Part shown: positions 54,202-63,712 of the stretch, one piece after another
How positions within the stretch are numbered: the stretch's first letter is position 1
Layout: the number at the start of each line of letters is the position of its first letter
NCBI RefSeq assembly: GCF_002204795.1
Contig: NZ_NIXO01000004.1
Coordinates: 1-64,000 of the forward strand
Direction: 5' to 3'
Origin: Pseudomonas sp. K2I15
GTDB taxonomy: Bacteria > Pseudomonadota > Gammaproteobacteria > Pseudomonadales > Pseudomonadaceae
DNA: 64,000 nucleotides
Notes under the pieces: model-generated
Told to the model about the DNA's origin: nothing
Database searches by the model: none
What the model saw: only the letters and a program-made list of their open reading frames with translations
Made by a program: the position numbers and the translations under genes

Positions 54202-55914
54202 ATGAAGTTAGCCATTGTTACTGCCTGCCCGAATGGCATGGTCACCAGTGTGCTGTGCGCCCGCTTGCTGGACGCCGCCGCGCAACGCCAGGGCTGGAGC
54301 ACCAGCGTCGAAGTCGTGGACGTGCAGCACCCGGAACGCCAGTTGTCGGCGGCCACCATTGAAGCTGCCGAGTGGGTGTTGCTGGTCAGCAGCACGCCGG
54401 TGGACATGCAGCGTTTTGTTGGCAAGCGGGTATTTCGCAGCACGCCGGCCCAGGCGTTGCAGGATGTAGAAGCCGTGTTGCGTCGCGGGGCCGAAGAGGC
54501 CCAGGTGCAGATGGCGGATGCGGCTCCGGCTAAAAGCACGCCGCGTATCGTCGCGATCACGGCATGCCCGACCGGCGTCGCCCACACCTTCATGGCTGCC
54601 GAAGCTTTACAGCAAACTGCCAAGCGCCTGGGGTACGACCTGCAGGTTGAAACCCAGGGTTCGGTGGGTGCACGCACGCCGTTGAGCCCCGAGGCAATTC
54701 GTGACGCCGACGTGGTGCTGCTGGCGGCGGATATTGAAGTCGCCACCGAGCGGTTTGCCGGCAAGAAAATCTACCGCTGTGGCACCGGGATCGCGCTCAA
54801 GCAATCGGAGGCGACCCTCAACAAGGCGCTGGCCGAAGGCAAGCAGGAATCTGCCGCCAGCGGCGCCGCTGCCAAATCCGAGAAGACCGGTGTCTACAAG
54901 CACCTGCTCACCGGTGTGTCGTTCATGTTGCCGATGGTGGTGGCGGGCGGTCTGCTGATCGCCCTGTCGTTTGTGTTCGGCATTCATGCCTTCGAAGAAA
55001 AAGGCACCCTGGCCGCCGCGCTGAAAACCGTTGGCGACCAGGCGTTCATGCTGATGGTGCCGCTGTTGGCGGGCTACATCGCCTACTCGATTGCCGACCG
55101 TCCGGGCCTGGCGCCGGGCATGATCGGCGGACTGTTGGCCAGCACCTTGGGGGCGGGCTTTATCGGCGGGATTTTCGCTGGTTTTCTTGCTGGCTACTGC
55201 GTCAAATTCATCAGCCGCGCGATCCGTTTGCCGCAGAGCCTGGAAGCGCTCAAACCGATCCTGATCATCCCGTTGCTGGCGAGTCTGTTCACCGGCCTGG
55301 CAATGATTTACCTGGTTGGGCCGCCGGTGGCGAAGATGCTCACGGGCCTCACGGACTTCCTTAGCACCATGGGCACCACCAACGCGGTGCTGCTGGGCAT
55401 CTTGCTGGGCGGCATGATGTGCGTCGACTTGGGCGGGCCGATCAACAAGGCGGCCTACGCGTTTTCCGTCGGTTTGCTGGCGGCGCAAAGCGGCGCACCG
55501 ATGGCCGCGACCATGGCCGCCGGGATGGTGCCGCCGATAGGCATGGGTATCGCCACCTTGCTGGCGCGGCGCAAGTTCGCCCAGACCGAGCGCGAAGCCG
55601 GCAAGGCGGCACTCATCCTCGGCATGTGCTTCATCTCTGAAGGCGCGATTCCGTTTGCTGCCAAGGACCCGCTGCGGGTCATTCCGGCAAGCATCGCCGG
55701 TGGCGCGTTGACCGGTGCGCTGTCGATGTATTTCGGCTGCAAGCTGATGGCGCCCCATGGCGGGTTGTTCGTGATGCTGATCCCGAATGCGATCAACCAT
55801 GCGCTGCTGTATCTGTTCGCAATTGTGGCGGGGAGTTTGTTGACCGCGGTGGTGTATGCATTCCTCAAGCGTCCGGAGACAGTAGAGCTGAGTGTCGCCT
55901 CCGCCAAGGCCTGA
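54202..55914 (+). CDS. fruA: Fructose-specific PTS transporter EIIBC
   Basis: This is a 570-residue inner-membrane permease with the order B'-B-C. The first EIIB-like domain (residues 1 to about 100) keeps the cysteine (VTACPNGM, Cys9) but has lost most of the active loop. The second EIIB has the active Cys122 in ITACPTGVAHTFMAAE. EIIC from about residue 230 has eight or more helices and GGPINKAAYAFSVGLL. It takes up fructose and makes fructose-1-phosphate. The ATG at 54202 has GAGGG upstream, and the longer frame starting with TTG at 54196 is unlikely. Confidence 0.97.
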   Translation: MKLAIVTACPNGMVTSVLCARLLDAAAQRQGWSTSVEVVDVQHPERQLSAATIEAAEWVLLVSSTPVDMQRFVGKRVFRSTPAQALQDVEAVLRRGAEEAQVQMADAAPAKSTPRIVAITACPTGVAHTFMAAEALQQTAKRLGYDLQVETQGSVGARTPLSPEAIRDADVVLLAADIEVATERFAGKKIYRCGTGIALKQSEATLNKALAEGKQESAASGAAAKSEKTGVYKHLLTGVSFMLPMVVAGGLLIALSFVFGIHAFEEKGTLAAALKTVGDQAFMLMVPLLAGYIAYSIADRPGLAPGMIGGLLASTLGAGFIGGIFAGFLAGYCVKFISRAIRLPQSLEALKPILIIPLLASLFTGLAMIYLVGPPVAKMLTGLTDFLSTMGTTNAVLLGILLGGMMCVDLGGPINKAAYAFSVGLLAAQSGAPMAATMAAGMVPPIGMGIATLLARRKFAQTEREAGKAALILGMCFISEGAIPFAAKDPLRVIPASIAGGALTGALSMYFGCKLMAPHGGLFVMLIPNAINHALLYLFAIVAGSLLTAVVYAFLKRPETVELSVASAKA

Positions 55915-55925
55915 CACGATCAAAA

Positions 55926-56019
55926 ATGTGGGAGCGGGCTTGCTCGCGAAGGCGGTGTATCAGTCACCTGATGCATCGACTGACACACCGCCTTCGCGAG
56001 CAAGCCCGCTCCCACATTT
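55926..56019. repeat. REP pair (inverted) after fruA
   Basis: Long inverted repeats of the REP type (GTGGGAGCGGGCTTGCTCGC and its complement) with GGCGGTGT and its complement as an inner extension form a near-perfect hairpin of about 94 bases. The pair lies between fruA and the phoD-like gene. It probably ends the fruBKA transcript. Confidence 0.88.
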
Positions 56020-56102
56020 GATCTCCAGTGTCTGGGGGGTGTCATAACCCGTTCATCCCGGCGTGCTTTAGTTTCCCTTTTGCTGCTCAAGAGGGAATCT
56101 GC

Positions 56103-57644
56103 ATGAGCCACTTCAACCTCGGCCGCCGCCGCGTGATGCAAGCGGTCGGCGCTGGCCTGTTGCTACCGGGCCTCGCGCCTGCGGTGATCGCCTCGGTCAA
56201 GGACCGCCCGCAACTCACTGACGGCGTGCAGTCCGGCGACCTGCTGGGCGACCGCGCGATGATCTGGAGCCGCAGCGACCGTCCGGCGCGGATGGTGGTG
56301 GAGTGGGACACCCGCAGCGTGTTCAACAACCCGCGCAAATTCGTCTCGCCCCTGGCCGACAGCCGCACCGATTTTACAGCCCGTGTCGAACTCACCGGCC
56401 TGCCCGCCGACCAGGCGATTTTCTACCGAGTGCACTTCGAAGACGCCCAGACCGGCGTTGCCAGTGAACCCTGGTTCGGCCACCTGCGCAGCGTGCCGCA
56501 ACAACGCCGCGATATCCGCTTCGTGTGGAGCGGTGACACCGTCGGCCAGGGCTTCGGCATCAACCCGGACATCGGCGGCATGCGCATCTACGAAGCTATG
56601 CGCCTGCGCCTGCCGGACTTTTTTATCCACAGCGGCGACACCATCTACGCCGACGGCCCGGTGCCCGCGCAACTGACCACCGAAGACGGGCGCATCTGGC
56701 GCAACCTCACCACCGAGGCCAAAAGCAAAGTCGCCGAAACCCTGAATGAATACCGCGGCAACTACCGCTACAACCTGATGGATGAAAACGTGCGCCGCTT
56801 CAATGCCGAAGTGCCGCAGATCTGGCAGTGGGACGATCACGAAGTGATCAACAACTGGTCGCCGAGCAAGCAACTGGATGAGCGCTACAAGACCCGGGAC
56901 ATCAACACCCTGGTGGGCCGTGCGCGCCAGGCCTGGCTGGAATACTCGCCCATGCGCCGGCAAAGCGCCGACCAGGGCGGGCGCATCTATCGCAAGCTCA
57001 GCTACGGCCCGTTGCTGGATGTCTTTGTGCTGGACATGCGCAGCTATCGCGGGCCCAACGACGACAACCTTGGCGGCGAAAAACCGTTCCTTGGGCGTGA
57101 GCAACTGGATTGGCTCAAGCGCGAATTGAAGGCCTCTCAGGCACAGTGGAAAGTCATCGCCGCCGACATGCCCATCGGCCTCGGCGTGCCCGACGGTGAA
57201 GTCAGCCCCGGCGTGCCGCGCTGGGAGGCGATTGCAAACGGCGACCCGGGCCCGGCCCAGGGACGCGAGTTGGAAATCGCCGAATTGCTCGCGTTCCTGC
57301 GGGCGCAACAGGTGCGTAATCACGTGTGGCTGACGGCGGATGTGCATTACTGCGCGGCCCATCATTACCATCCGGACCGGGCGGCGTTTCAGGATTTCGA
57401 GCCGTTCTGGGAGTTTGTCGCGGGGCCGCTGAATGCCGGGAGTTTTGGGCCTAACCCGCTGGATAAAACCTTCGGGCCGCAGGTGGTGTTCGAGAAGGCG
57501 CCGACGGTGCAGAACAGCTCGCCGTTTGCCGGGTTCCAGTTTTTTGGCGAGGTGCAGATTGATGGGCAGACGGCGGAGTTGACGGTGGTGCTGCGGGACC
57601 TGGATGGGGTGTCGGTGTTTGAGCAAAAGCTGCAGCCGGTGTGA
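56103..57644 (+). CDS. phoD: PhoD-family alkaline phosphatase/phosphodiesterase
   Basis: This is a protein of about 513 residues with a Tat signal peptide (NLGRRRVMQAVGAGLLLPGL), so it is exported folded. The metallophosphatase motifs are FVWSGDTVGQG, FFIHSGDTIYADG, QWDDHEVINNW and the later WLTADVHYCAAHHY. PhoD enzymes use calcium and iron and release phosphate from phosphodiesters and monoesters. The ATG at 56103 gives the correct twin-arginine start. The preceding frame to 56028 is not supported. Confidence 0.93.
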   Translation: MSHFNLGRRRVMQAVGAGLLLPGLAPAVIASVKDRPQLTDGVQSGDLLGDRAMIWSRSDRPARMVVEWDTRSVFNNPRKFVSPLADSRTDFTARVELTGLPADQAIFYRVHFEDAQTGVASEPWFGHLRSVPQQRRDIRFVWSGDTVGQGFGINPDIGGMRIYEAMRLRLPDFFIHSGDTIYADGPVPAQLTTEDGRIWRNLTTEAKSKVAETLNEYRGNYRYNLMDENVRRFNAEVPQIWQWDDHEVINNWSPSKQLDERYKTRDINTLVGRARQAWLEYSPMRRQSADQGGRIYRKLSYGPLLDVFVLDMRSYRGPNDDNLGGEKPFLGREQLDWLKRELKASQAQWKVIAADMPIGLGVPDGEVSPGVPRWEAIANGDPGPAQGRELEIAELLAFLRAQQVRNHVWLTADVHYCAAHHYHPDRAAFQDFEPFWEFVAGPLNAGSFGPNPLDKTFGPQVVFEKAPTVQNSSPFAGFQFFGEVQIDGQTAELTVVLRDLDGVSVFEQKLQPV

Positions 57645-57676
57645 GGCTCCAGCTTTTGGGGTGCTCATTGGGACGG

Positions 57677-60220
57677 TCAGTAAACATCCCGGCGATAGCG
57701 GCCCTGTTCGATCAACCGCTCAACCGCTTCACTGCCCAACACATCGTGCAGCACCTGATCCACACCCGCCGCCATCCCTTGCAAACTGCCGCAGACATAA
57801 ATCGCGGCGCCTTGCGCGATCCATTTACGCAGCACATCAGCCGACTCACGCAGGCGGTCCTGAACGTAGATTTTCTCGGCCTGGTCCCGGGAAAACGCCA
57901 GGTCCAGCAACGCCAGGTCACCGCTCGCCAGCCAGCCTAGCAGCTCGTCCTGGCAGTGGTAATCGTGGGCGATAGTGCGTTCGCCAAACAGCAGCCAGTT
58001 GCGCTGCTGACCGTCGGCAATCCGCGCCTTGAGCAAGCTGCGCAACCCGGCAAGACCAGTGCCGTTGCCCAGCAGAATCATCGGCACTGGTTCGGTCGGC
58101 AGATGGAAACCACTGTTGCGTCGCAGGCGCAGGCTGATCGCCGAACCCATCGGTGCATGTTTGCTCAACCAGCCGGAAGCCACGCCCAGGCTGCCGTCGG
58201 AATGACGTTCCTGGCGCACGATCAGTTCCAGCACGCCGTCGCTGGCAATCGAGGCGATGGAGTATTCGCGCATGCTCAACGGCACCAGCGCATTGACCAA
58301 CGCCTGGGCATGCAGGCCCACCAGGTGCGCGCGATTGTCCGGTAGCTGGCGGCTGGCCAACGCCTGGTCGAGGGTGTGCGCCAGGCCGTCGATCACTACA
58401 CCTTCACTGCCGGCCAGTCCCAGGCCTTCGAGGAAGTGCTCGATGGCCCGTGGGCAATTGCGCGGCAGCACTTCTACCAAATCACCGGCCAGCCAATCAC
58501 GGGGCGCTGGCGGGGTGAGTCCGAGCAAATAGACGCCGGAGCCGCTGCTGTGCGGATTGAGCAGGGTGCGTTGGTTCAACGTCCAGTTTTCATAGGTCGC
58601 GGTGGCCCATGCTGCCGCCGGTGCATGGCCGGTCAGTTGGCCCAGTTGCTGTTGCCAGTGCAGCAAGGCATCGGTGTCGCCATTGTCGACTTCCACCGGG
58701 GCGAATAGCGGGTTGCCGCCCTGGTGGGTCAGCCAGAAATGCAGGCGCCGGGCGAAGCCGCAGAAGTGTTGGTACTGGCGATCACCCAGGGCCAGCACCG
58801 AGTAGTTCAAGCCCTTGAGTGACAGGTCCTGGCCGAGCACGCTGCGCTCGAAACCGCGGGCGCTGTCTGGCGCTTCGCCGTCGCCGAAGGTGCTGACCAC
58901 AAACAACGCATTGCTCGACTGGCGCAAATCTTCCTCGCTGACGCTGCCCAGCGACTGCACGTTTACCGGCAAGCCGGCGGCCTGCAATTGCCCGGCGGTT
59001 TGCCAGGCCAGTTGCTCGGCAAAGCCGCTCTGGCTGGCAAAACCGATCAACCAGGCCGGCGCGTCGCTGGGGTTGTCGGTCAGGCCGTCGCGTGCATCGC
59101 GCACCTGGCGTTTCTTGCGGCGGCGGTCCAGGTACAGCAGCCAGCCGGTGATAAAGAACAGCGGCATGAGCAGTGCGGTGAGGGTCAGGATGATCCGGCC
59201 GGGCAGGCCGAAATAGCTGCCGGTGTGCAACGCATAGATGCTGGTCAGGATCTGCGCCTTGAAGCTTTTGCCGGCGTAGGTGCTGTGGGATTTGACCTCA
59301 CCGGTGGCCGGGTCGAGGTTGATCTGGTTCAGCGCGCGGTCGTGAGGTGAGGTCTTCAGCAAGTAGTAGACGGTGGCCGGTTGCCCTGCGACCGCTGGCA
59401 TGCGGATGTTATAGCCACTCAGGCCGGGCCCGGCGTTGCTGTAGATGCTGCTCCAGATCGCGTCGTAATTGGCTACAGGCGTGGGGCCGTCCGGCGCTGG
59501 GCCGCGCTTGCGCACCCGTTCGTTTTGCGGGGCGTCGGACAGCAGTTTGGTCATGCCATCGCTGTACCACTCGTAGGACCAGAACAGCCCGGTCAGCGCC
59601 GCCAATAGATAGAACAGCAGGCACCAGGTGCCGAACACCGAGTGCAGGTCCCAGTTGAAACTGCGGCCTTTTTTACGCCAGTCCAGGGTCAGCCAGGCGC
59701 GCCAGCTTGCCACCTGGCGCGGCCAGCGCAGGTACAGGCCCGAGAGACAGAAGAACACCAGTATCAGCGTACAGGCGCCGGTGATTTGCTGGCCGGTTTC
59801 GCCGATCGCCAGGAAGCGGTGCAGTTGCAGCACGAAGCCGAAGAAGTCCTGGCCAACGGGGTCGCCCAGGTAGTCGCCGGTGTACGGGTCGAAGTAGCGC
59901 ATCTGGCCGCGACGTTCACCGGGCGGCGGGGTGAACCAGACCTTGGCGGCGTTGGCGCTATCGGGTTGCACCGTGAGCATCGACACCACTTCGCCTTCAC
60001 GGGCTTGCAGCAGTTGCACCAGTTCAGCAGGTGGCAGTACGCCGGCCGGACGCTTTTCAACCGTCAACACCGTCGGGTTCAGCAGCTCGATGATTTCATC
60101 CTGGAACGACACCGTCGCGCCGGTGATCCCCATCAAGGCCAACACCAGCCCGGCGGTAATGCCGAAGAACCAATGCAACTGGAACAGGGTTTTCTTCAAC
60201 ACGTCGTGCGGCCTCGTCAT
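57677..60220 (-). CDS. PepSY membrane-anchored flavoprotein reductase
   Basis: This is an 847-residue protein with three parts. An N-terminal PepSY-type membrane part (helices near residues 13-40, 140-165, 200-225 and 345-370) is followed by a flavodoxin-like domain (about residues 385-530, with [17 protein letters not shown]) and a FAD/NADPH reductase end similar to sulfite reductase flavoprotein. The NADPH side includes [13 protein letters not shown] and [15 protein letters not shown]. It probably moves electrons across the inner membrane, for iron release from siderophores or similar work. In P. aeruginosa the PA4513 gene has the same layout and lies near piuC. Confidence 0.9.
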   Translation of the reverse strand: MTRPHDVLKKTLFQLHWFFGITAGLVLALMGITGATVSFQDEIIELLNPTVLTVEKRPAGVLPPAELVQLLQAREGEVVSMLTVQPDSANAAKVWFTPPPGERRGQMRYFDPYTGDYLGDPVGQDFFGFVLQLHRFLAIGETGQQITGACTLILVFFCLSGLYLRWPRQVASWRAWLTLDWRKKGRSFNWDLHSVFGTWCLLFYLLAALTGLFWSYEWYSDGMTKLLSDAPQNERVRKRGPAPDGPTPVANYDAIWSSIYSNAGPGLSGYNIRMPAVAGQPATVYYLLKTSPHDRALNQINLDPATGEVKSHSTYAGKSFKAQILTSIYALHTGSYFGLPGRIILTLTALLMPLFFITGWLLYLDRRRKKRQVRDARDGLTDNPSDAPAWLIGFASQSGFAEQLAWQTAGQLQAAGLPVNVQSLGSVSEEDLRQSSNALFVVSTFGDGEAPDSARGFERSVLGQDLSLKGLNYSVLALGDRQYQHFCGFARRLHFWLTHQGGNPLFAPVEVDNGDTDALLHWQQQLGQLTGHAPAAAWATATYENWTLNQRTLLNPHSSGSGVYLLGLTPPAPRDWLAGDLVEVLPRNCPRAIEHFLEGLGLAGSEGVVIDGLAHTLDQALASRQLPDNRAHLVGLHAQALVNALVPLSMREYSIASIASDGVLELIVRQERHSDGSLGVASGWLSKHAPMGSAISLRLRRNSGFHLPTEPVPMILLGNGTGLAGLRSLLKARIADGQQRNWLLFGERTIAHDYHCQDELLGWLASGDLALLDLAFSRDQAEKIYVQDRLRESADVLRKWIAQGAAIYVCGSLQGMAAGVDQVLHDVLGSEAVERLIEQGRYRRDVY

Positions 60221-60374
60221 CAGGTTAGGTGGTTCACGGGGCGCATTATGCCGCGAGTAGTCGAGAAAGATTCTTTTTTACATGCAATAAATCCGACCGT
60301 CCGATGCATGGGGTGTTGTGCGCGATCAATAAGAATCACTACCATTGGCAATTCTCCGCCTTCAGGTACTTCCC

Positions 60375-61055
60375 ATGCTGCTGCACATTCCCGGCCTGTT
60401 CTCTCGCGAGGAAGTGCTGCGCATCCGCGAAGCCCTGGCGCACACCGAATGGGCCGACGGCAAAATCACTGCCGGGCATCAATCGGCCAAGGCCAAACAC
60501 AACCTGCAACTGCCGGAAGGCCACCCACTGGCGAAGGAAATCGGCGCGGCGATCCTTGATCGCCTGTGGAAAAATCCGCTGTTCATGTCAGCGGCGTTAC
60601 CGCACAAGGTCTTCCCCCCGCTGCTGAACTGTTACACGGCGGGTGGCAGTTTTGATTTTCATATCGACAACGCCGTGCGCCAGTCCAAGGGCAGCCACGA
60701 GCGGGTGCGCACCGACCTGTCCTCCACCGTATTTTTCAGCGACCCCGACGACTACGACGGCGGCGAGCTGGAAATCCAGGACACCTTCGGCCTGCAACGG
60801 GTCAAGTTGCCGGCGGGCGACATGGTGCTGTACCCCGGCTCCAGCCTGCACAAGGTCAACGCCGTAAGCCGTGGCGCGCGCTACGCCTCGTTTTTCTGGA
60901 CCCAAAGCCTGGTGCGCGAAGACAGCCAGCGCACCTTGCTGTTCGAAATGGATGGCGCGATCCAGCGACTGAGCCGGGACGTGCCCGACCACCCGGCACT
61001 GATCCAGCTCACCGGCACCTATCACAACCTGCTGCGCCGCTGGGTTGAGGTCTGA
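60375..61055 (+). CDS. piuC: Fe(II)/2-oxoglutarate-dependent hydroxylase PiuC
   Basis: This is a 226-residue PKHD-type hydroxylase. The HxD metal pair is His96 and Asp98 in [11 protein letters not shown]. The distal histidine is in [10 protein letters not shown], and the 2-oxoglutarate-binding arginine in [10 protein letters not shown]. It is known near iron-siderophore receptor genes in Pseudomonas, and its substrate is not known. The start at ATG 60375 has AGG at the right distance. It is transcribed away from the flavoprotein gene, with 154 bases between the starts. Confidence 0.95.
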   Translation: MLLHIPGLFSREEVLRIREALAHTEWADGKITAGHQSAKAKHNLQLPEGHPLAKEIGAAILDRLWKNPLFMSAALPHKVFPPLLNCYTAGGSFDFHIDNAVRQSKGSHERVRTDLSSTVFFSDPDDYDGGELEIQDTFGLQRVKLPAGDMVLYPGSSLHKVNAVSRGARYASFFWTQSLVREDSQRTLLFEMDGAIQRLSRDVPDHPALIQLTGTYHNLLRRWVEV

Positions 61056-61057
61056 GC

Positions 61058-61407
61058 GTGGGCATTTGATGGCGCGCAATATGCTCGGGCGTTGCCTGGA
61101 GCATGGCTGGGGTTGCCGAGGATCAAACCCAGGCGCTGGCGTGTTATCGACAGGCGGCGCGAGGTGGGGATTTTCGCGGGCAGTTCAGTTACGCGGCGGT
61201 GTTGGCGGACCGGGGCGAGATAGAAACGGCGCTGGAATGGCTGCGTAAGGCACTGGCAGGCGGGAATTTGAAGTTTTGCGGGTGGCTTACAGCACGTTGG
61301 TAAACGCAGCACAGCCTGAAATCAGGCTTTTGGCTAGGGACTATCAACTGCGTACGATTCAACTAAACGATGGGTGGCAGGATGCTGAGGTTGCTGCACA
61401 AGTTTAA
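61058..61407 (+). pseudogene. Sel1-repeat protein, frameshifted C-terminal part
   Basis: Reading over frames gives Sel1/TPR-like repeats: MARNMLGRCLEHGWGC, DQTQALACYRQAARGGDFRG, QFSYAAVLADRGEIETALEW and, in another frame, LRVAYSTLVNAAQPEIRLLA. Frame changes are needed near 61118 and near 61276. The beginning is also absent. In P. aeruginosa a Sel1 gene (PA4516) follows piuC, so this is the decayed counterpart, unless sequencing errors explain the shifts. Confidence 0.75.
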
Positions 61408-61472
61408 ATCACTATGATTGGATTTGATTCATTCTTAATCAGCTGTGTATTACGCACCAGCGAGGAGATTTT

Positions 61473-61739
61473 ATGGGCGCCGATACTAAAGTCCTGACAG
61501 CTCACGTTCCAGCGGCGCTGGCTCAAAAAGTTGATCAGATGGCAGCGCGAATGGACCGCTCACGCGGTTGGATCGTCAAGCAGGCGCTTGCCGACTGGGT
61601 TGATCAGGAAGAGGAGCGCAGCCGCCTTACACGAGAGGCAATGGCGGATGTCGATGCCGGTCGCGTAATAGATCAGCATGCGGTGCAGGCTTGGGCTGAC
61701 AGCCTGAGTACTGATACTCCGCTTCCGGTACCGCGCTGA
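61473..61739 (+). CDS. Ribbon-helix-helix antitoxin (ParD/CopG type)
   Basis: This is an 88-residue protein with an N-terminal ribbon-helix-helix: KVLTAHVPAALAQKVDQMA then RMDRSRGWIVKQALADWV. The C-terminal part is acidic and may wrap the toxin (EAMADVDAGRVIDQHAVQAW). It overlaps the toxin gene by one base (TGATG), in the usual antitoxin-first order. The protein likely represses its own promoter. GAGGAG precedes the ATG. Confidence 0.9.
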   Translation: MGADTKVLTAHVPAALAQKVDQMAARMDRSRGWIVKQALADWVDQEEERSRLTREAMADVDAGRVIDQHAVQAWADSLSTDTPLPVPR

Positions 61740-62014
61740 TGGAGTTGAAATGGACGAGTAAGGCCTTATCGGACCTGGCTCGGCTTTTCGATTTTCTCTG
61801 CGTTGTAAATCGGCCGGCAGCTGCTCGTACCGTGCAATCACTTTCTCAGGCTCCCATCAGTCTGCTGAGTAATCCGCGAATCGGTGAACGCATTGAAGAG
61901 TTCGCACCAAGAGATCTGAGAAGGCTGTTGGTCGGACACTATGAGATGCGCTACGAGATTCAGCAGTCGACGATTTATATTTTGCGCTTATGGCACGTTC
62001 GCGAAGATCGTTGA
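61739..62014 (+). CDS. RelE/ParE-family toxin
   Basis: This is a 91-residue protein of the RelE/ParE fold: MELKWTSKALSDLARLFDFL at the N-terminus, a middle helix and NPRIGERIEEF, then YEMRYEIQQSTIYILRLWHV and the final basic residues. ParE members poison gyrase and RelE members cut mRNA on the ribosome. The C-terminal WHVRED is typical of ParE. It forms a pair with the preceding antitoxin. Confidence 0.9.
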   Translation: MELKWTSKALSDLARLFDFLCVVNRPAAARTVQSLSQAPISLLSNPRIGERIEEFAPRDLRRLLVGHYEMRYEIQQSTIYILRLWHVREDR

Positions 62015-62027
62015 AAATTGAGACCCA

Positions 62028-62059
62028 CAAAAAAACCCATGACACGTCATGGGTTTTTT
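62028..62059. terminator. Bidirectional terminator between the toxin gene and speC
   Basis: The hairpin CCCATGACACGTCATGGG is flanked by A residues on the left and T residues on the right (AAAAAA and TTTTTT), so it can end transcription from both directions. It sits between the toxin gene and the 3' end of speC. Confidence 0.9.
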
Positions 62060-62072
62060 ATTTGCAGCCGGC

Positions 62073-63236
62073 TTACAGGTAGAACGATTTCAACGGCGGG
62101 AAGCCATTGAATTCAATCGCGCTGTAGCTGGTGGTGTACGCACCGGTAGACAGCCAGTACATCCGGTCACCAATCGCCAGGTTCAGCGGCAGGCCGTACT
62201 TGTAGTTCTCGTACATGATGTCGGCGCTGTCGCAGGTTGGGCCGGCGATGACCACTTCTTCCATCTCGCCTTTCTTCTCGGTCCAGATAGGGAACTTGAT
62301 GGCTTCGTCCATGGTTTCGATCAGGCCGGAGAATTTGCCCACGTCGGTGTACACCCAACGCTCGACGGCGGTACGCGATTTACGCGCAACCAATACCACT
62401 TCACTGACCAGGATCCCGGCGTTGGCGATCAACGAACGGCCCGGCTCCAGGATGATTTCCGGCAGGTCGTCACCGAAGTCTTCCTTCAGGAAGCGGATGA
62501 TTTCCTCGGCGTAGGTTTCCAGGCTGTTGGTGCGGGTGATGTAGTTGGCCGGGAAGCCACCGCCCATGTTGATCAGCTTGAGGTGGATGCCGTCTTCTTC
62601 TTTCAGGCGCTCGAAGATCACTTTGACCTTGGCGATCGCAGCGTCCCACACGCTGATGTCACGCTGTTGCGAGCCGACGTGAAAGGAGATGCCGTAAGGC
62701 ACCAGGCCCAGGTCGCGGGCGAGGATCAGCAGGTCCATGGCCATGTCGGTCTGGCAGCCGAATTTGCGCGACAGAGGCCAGTCGGCCGTGGTCGAGCCTT
62801 CGGTGAGGATGCGCACATAGACTTTCGAACCCGGGGCGGCCTTGGCGATGTTGCGCAGGTCGGCTTCGGAGTCGGTGGAGAACAGGCGCACGCCTTTATC
62901 AAAGAAGTAGCGGATGTCCTTGGATTTCTTGATGGTGTTGCCGTAGCTGATACGGTCGGCGCTGACGCCGCGGTCCATGACCTTGTCCAGCTCGTAGATC
63001 GACGCGATGTCGAAGCTCGAACCTTTGGCTTTGAGCAGGTCGATGATCTCGACGGCCGGGTTGGCCTTGACCGCGTAATACACCTTGGCGAATTCGAAAC
63101 CGGCGCGCAGGTCATCGTAGGCCTGGCTGATCATCGCGGTGTCGATCACCACGAACGGGGTTTCCTGGGTATCGGCGAACGCCTTCATTTTGTCAAAAGT
63201 GGCGCGCGCGAAATAATCTTCGACCTGGATCGACAT
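62073..63236 (-). CDS. speC: Ornithine decarboxylase
   Basis: This is a 387-residue PLP enzyme of the alanine-racemase-fold decarboxylases. It makes putrescine from ornithine, and some relatives also use lysine. Motifs are KVYYAVKANPAVEII with the PLP lysine Lys57, FHVGSQQRD, LINMGGGFPANY, IILEPGRSLIANAG and the active cysteine in GPTCDSADIM. The ATG at 63236 has GGAG upstream and gives the family length. A frame extension to 63329 is not needed. The PA4519 speC gene has the same size and place. Confidence 0.96.
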   Translation of the reverse strand: MSIQVEDYFARATFDKMKAFADTQETPFVVIDTAMISQAYDDLRAGFEFAKVYYAVKANPAVEIIDLLKAKGSSFDIASIYELDKVMDRGVSADRISYGNTIKKSKDIRYFFDKGVRLFSTDSEADLRNIAKAAPGSKVYVRILTEGSTTADWPLSRKFGCQTDMAMDLLILARDLGLVPYGISFHVGSQQRDISVWDAAIAKVKVIFERLKEEDGIHLKLINMGGGFPANYITRTNSLETYAEEIIRFLKEDFGDDLPEIILEPGRSLIANAGILVSEVVLVARKSRTAVERWVYTDVGKFSGLIETMDEAIKFPIWTEKKGEMEEVVIAGPTCDSADIMYENYKYGLPLNLAIGDRMYWLSTGAYTTSYSAIEFNGFPPLKSFYL

Positions 63237-63600
63237 GCTGGGAACTCCTACTGGCAAACTAGATTGATCAATGGGTGCAAATGAACGTCCTCCGTATCCC
63301 CACTTTGGTTCGCCTACTTCCCAAGGCATGTCGCCGAAAGCAAAAAGGCCATGGGATCAACCGCTTCCCTTGGCCTTGCTGTCTCGTCGTCAGTACTTGA
63401 GCCGGATGGATCGTTTCCAGCATGGACGTTCGGCGCGAACTTTAGGACGTGAGGGACTTTAGATCAACTAAAAATGTCGCGTTTTTGCACGCGTTCGTCG
63501 TGAGACCGTGTGCAGCTACTTATGTAACCGACCGGTATGACGGATTGATGTTCCCCGGGAGGGGATATTTGAGGTGTTTCTGACACAGTGAAGATCTAAA
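63237..63600 (-). promoter_or_regulatory. speC leader with a terminator-like hairpin
   Basis: This is a 364-base region before speC. On the minus strand a 12-pair hairpin with one mismatch (63345-63377: AAGGCCAAGGGA, then TCCCATGGCCTT) is followed by TTTTTG, as in an intrinsic terminator, 110 bases before the start codon. It could end a leader transcript or act in attenuation. No other gene is seen here. Confidence 0.5.
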
Positions 63601-63690
63601 TGTGGGAGCGGGCTTGCTCGCGAAAGCGGAGTGTCCGTCAATACATCCGTTGACTGACACACTGCCTTCGCGAGCAAGCCCGCTCCCACA
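63601..63690. repeat. REP pair (inverted) before the transporter gene
   Basis: Inverted copies of the REP core (GTGGGAGCGGGCTTGCTCGC and its complement) are separated by about 45 bases. The spacer ends (GCGGAGTGTC and GACACACTGC) are partly complementary as well. The pair lies between speC and the converging end of the ABC transporter gene. Confidence 0.88.
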
Positions 63691-63712
63691 ATTTGAACCG
63701 CGCTGTGTCAGG

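Noticed and set aside
54607..55923. Minus-strand frame of 438 codons opposite fruA
   Set aside because: It is rich in histidine, glutamine and arginine and lies wholly opposite a transporter gene with clear motifs.
56163..57668. Minus-strand frame of 501 codons opposite the PhoD gene
   Set aside because: The plus frame has a Tat signal and metal-binding motifs, and the opposite frame shows none.
62049..63284. Plus-strand frame of 411 codons opposite speC
   Set aside because: speC is complete with PLP lysine and active cysteine, and the plus frame is a shadow with odd composition.
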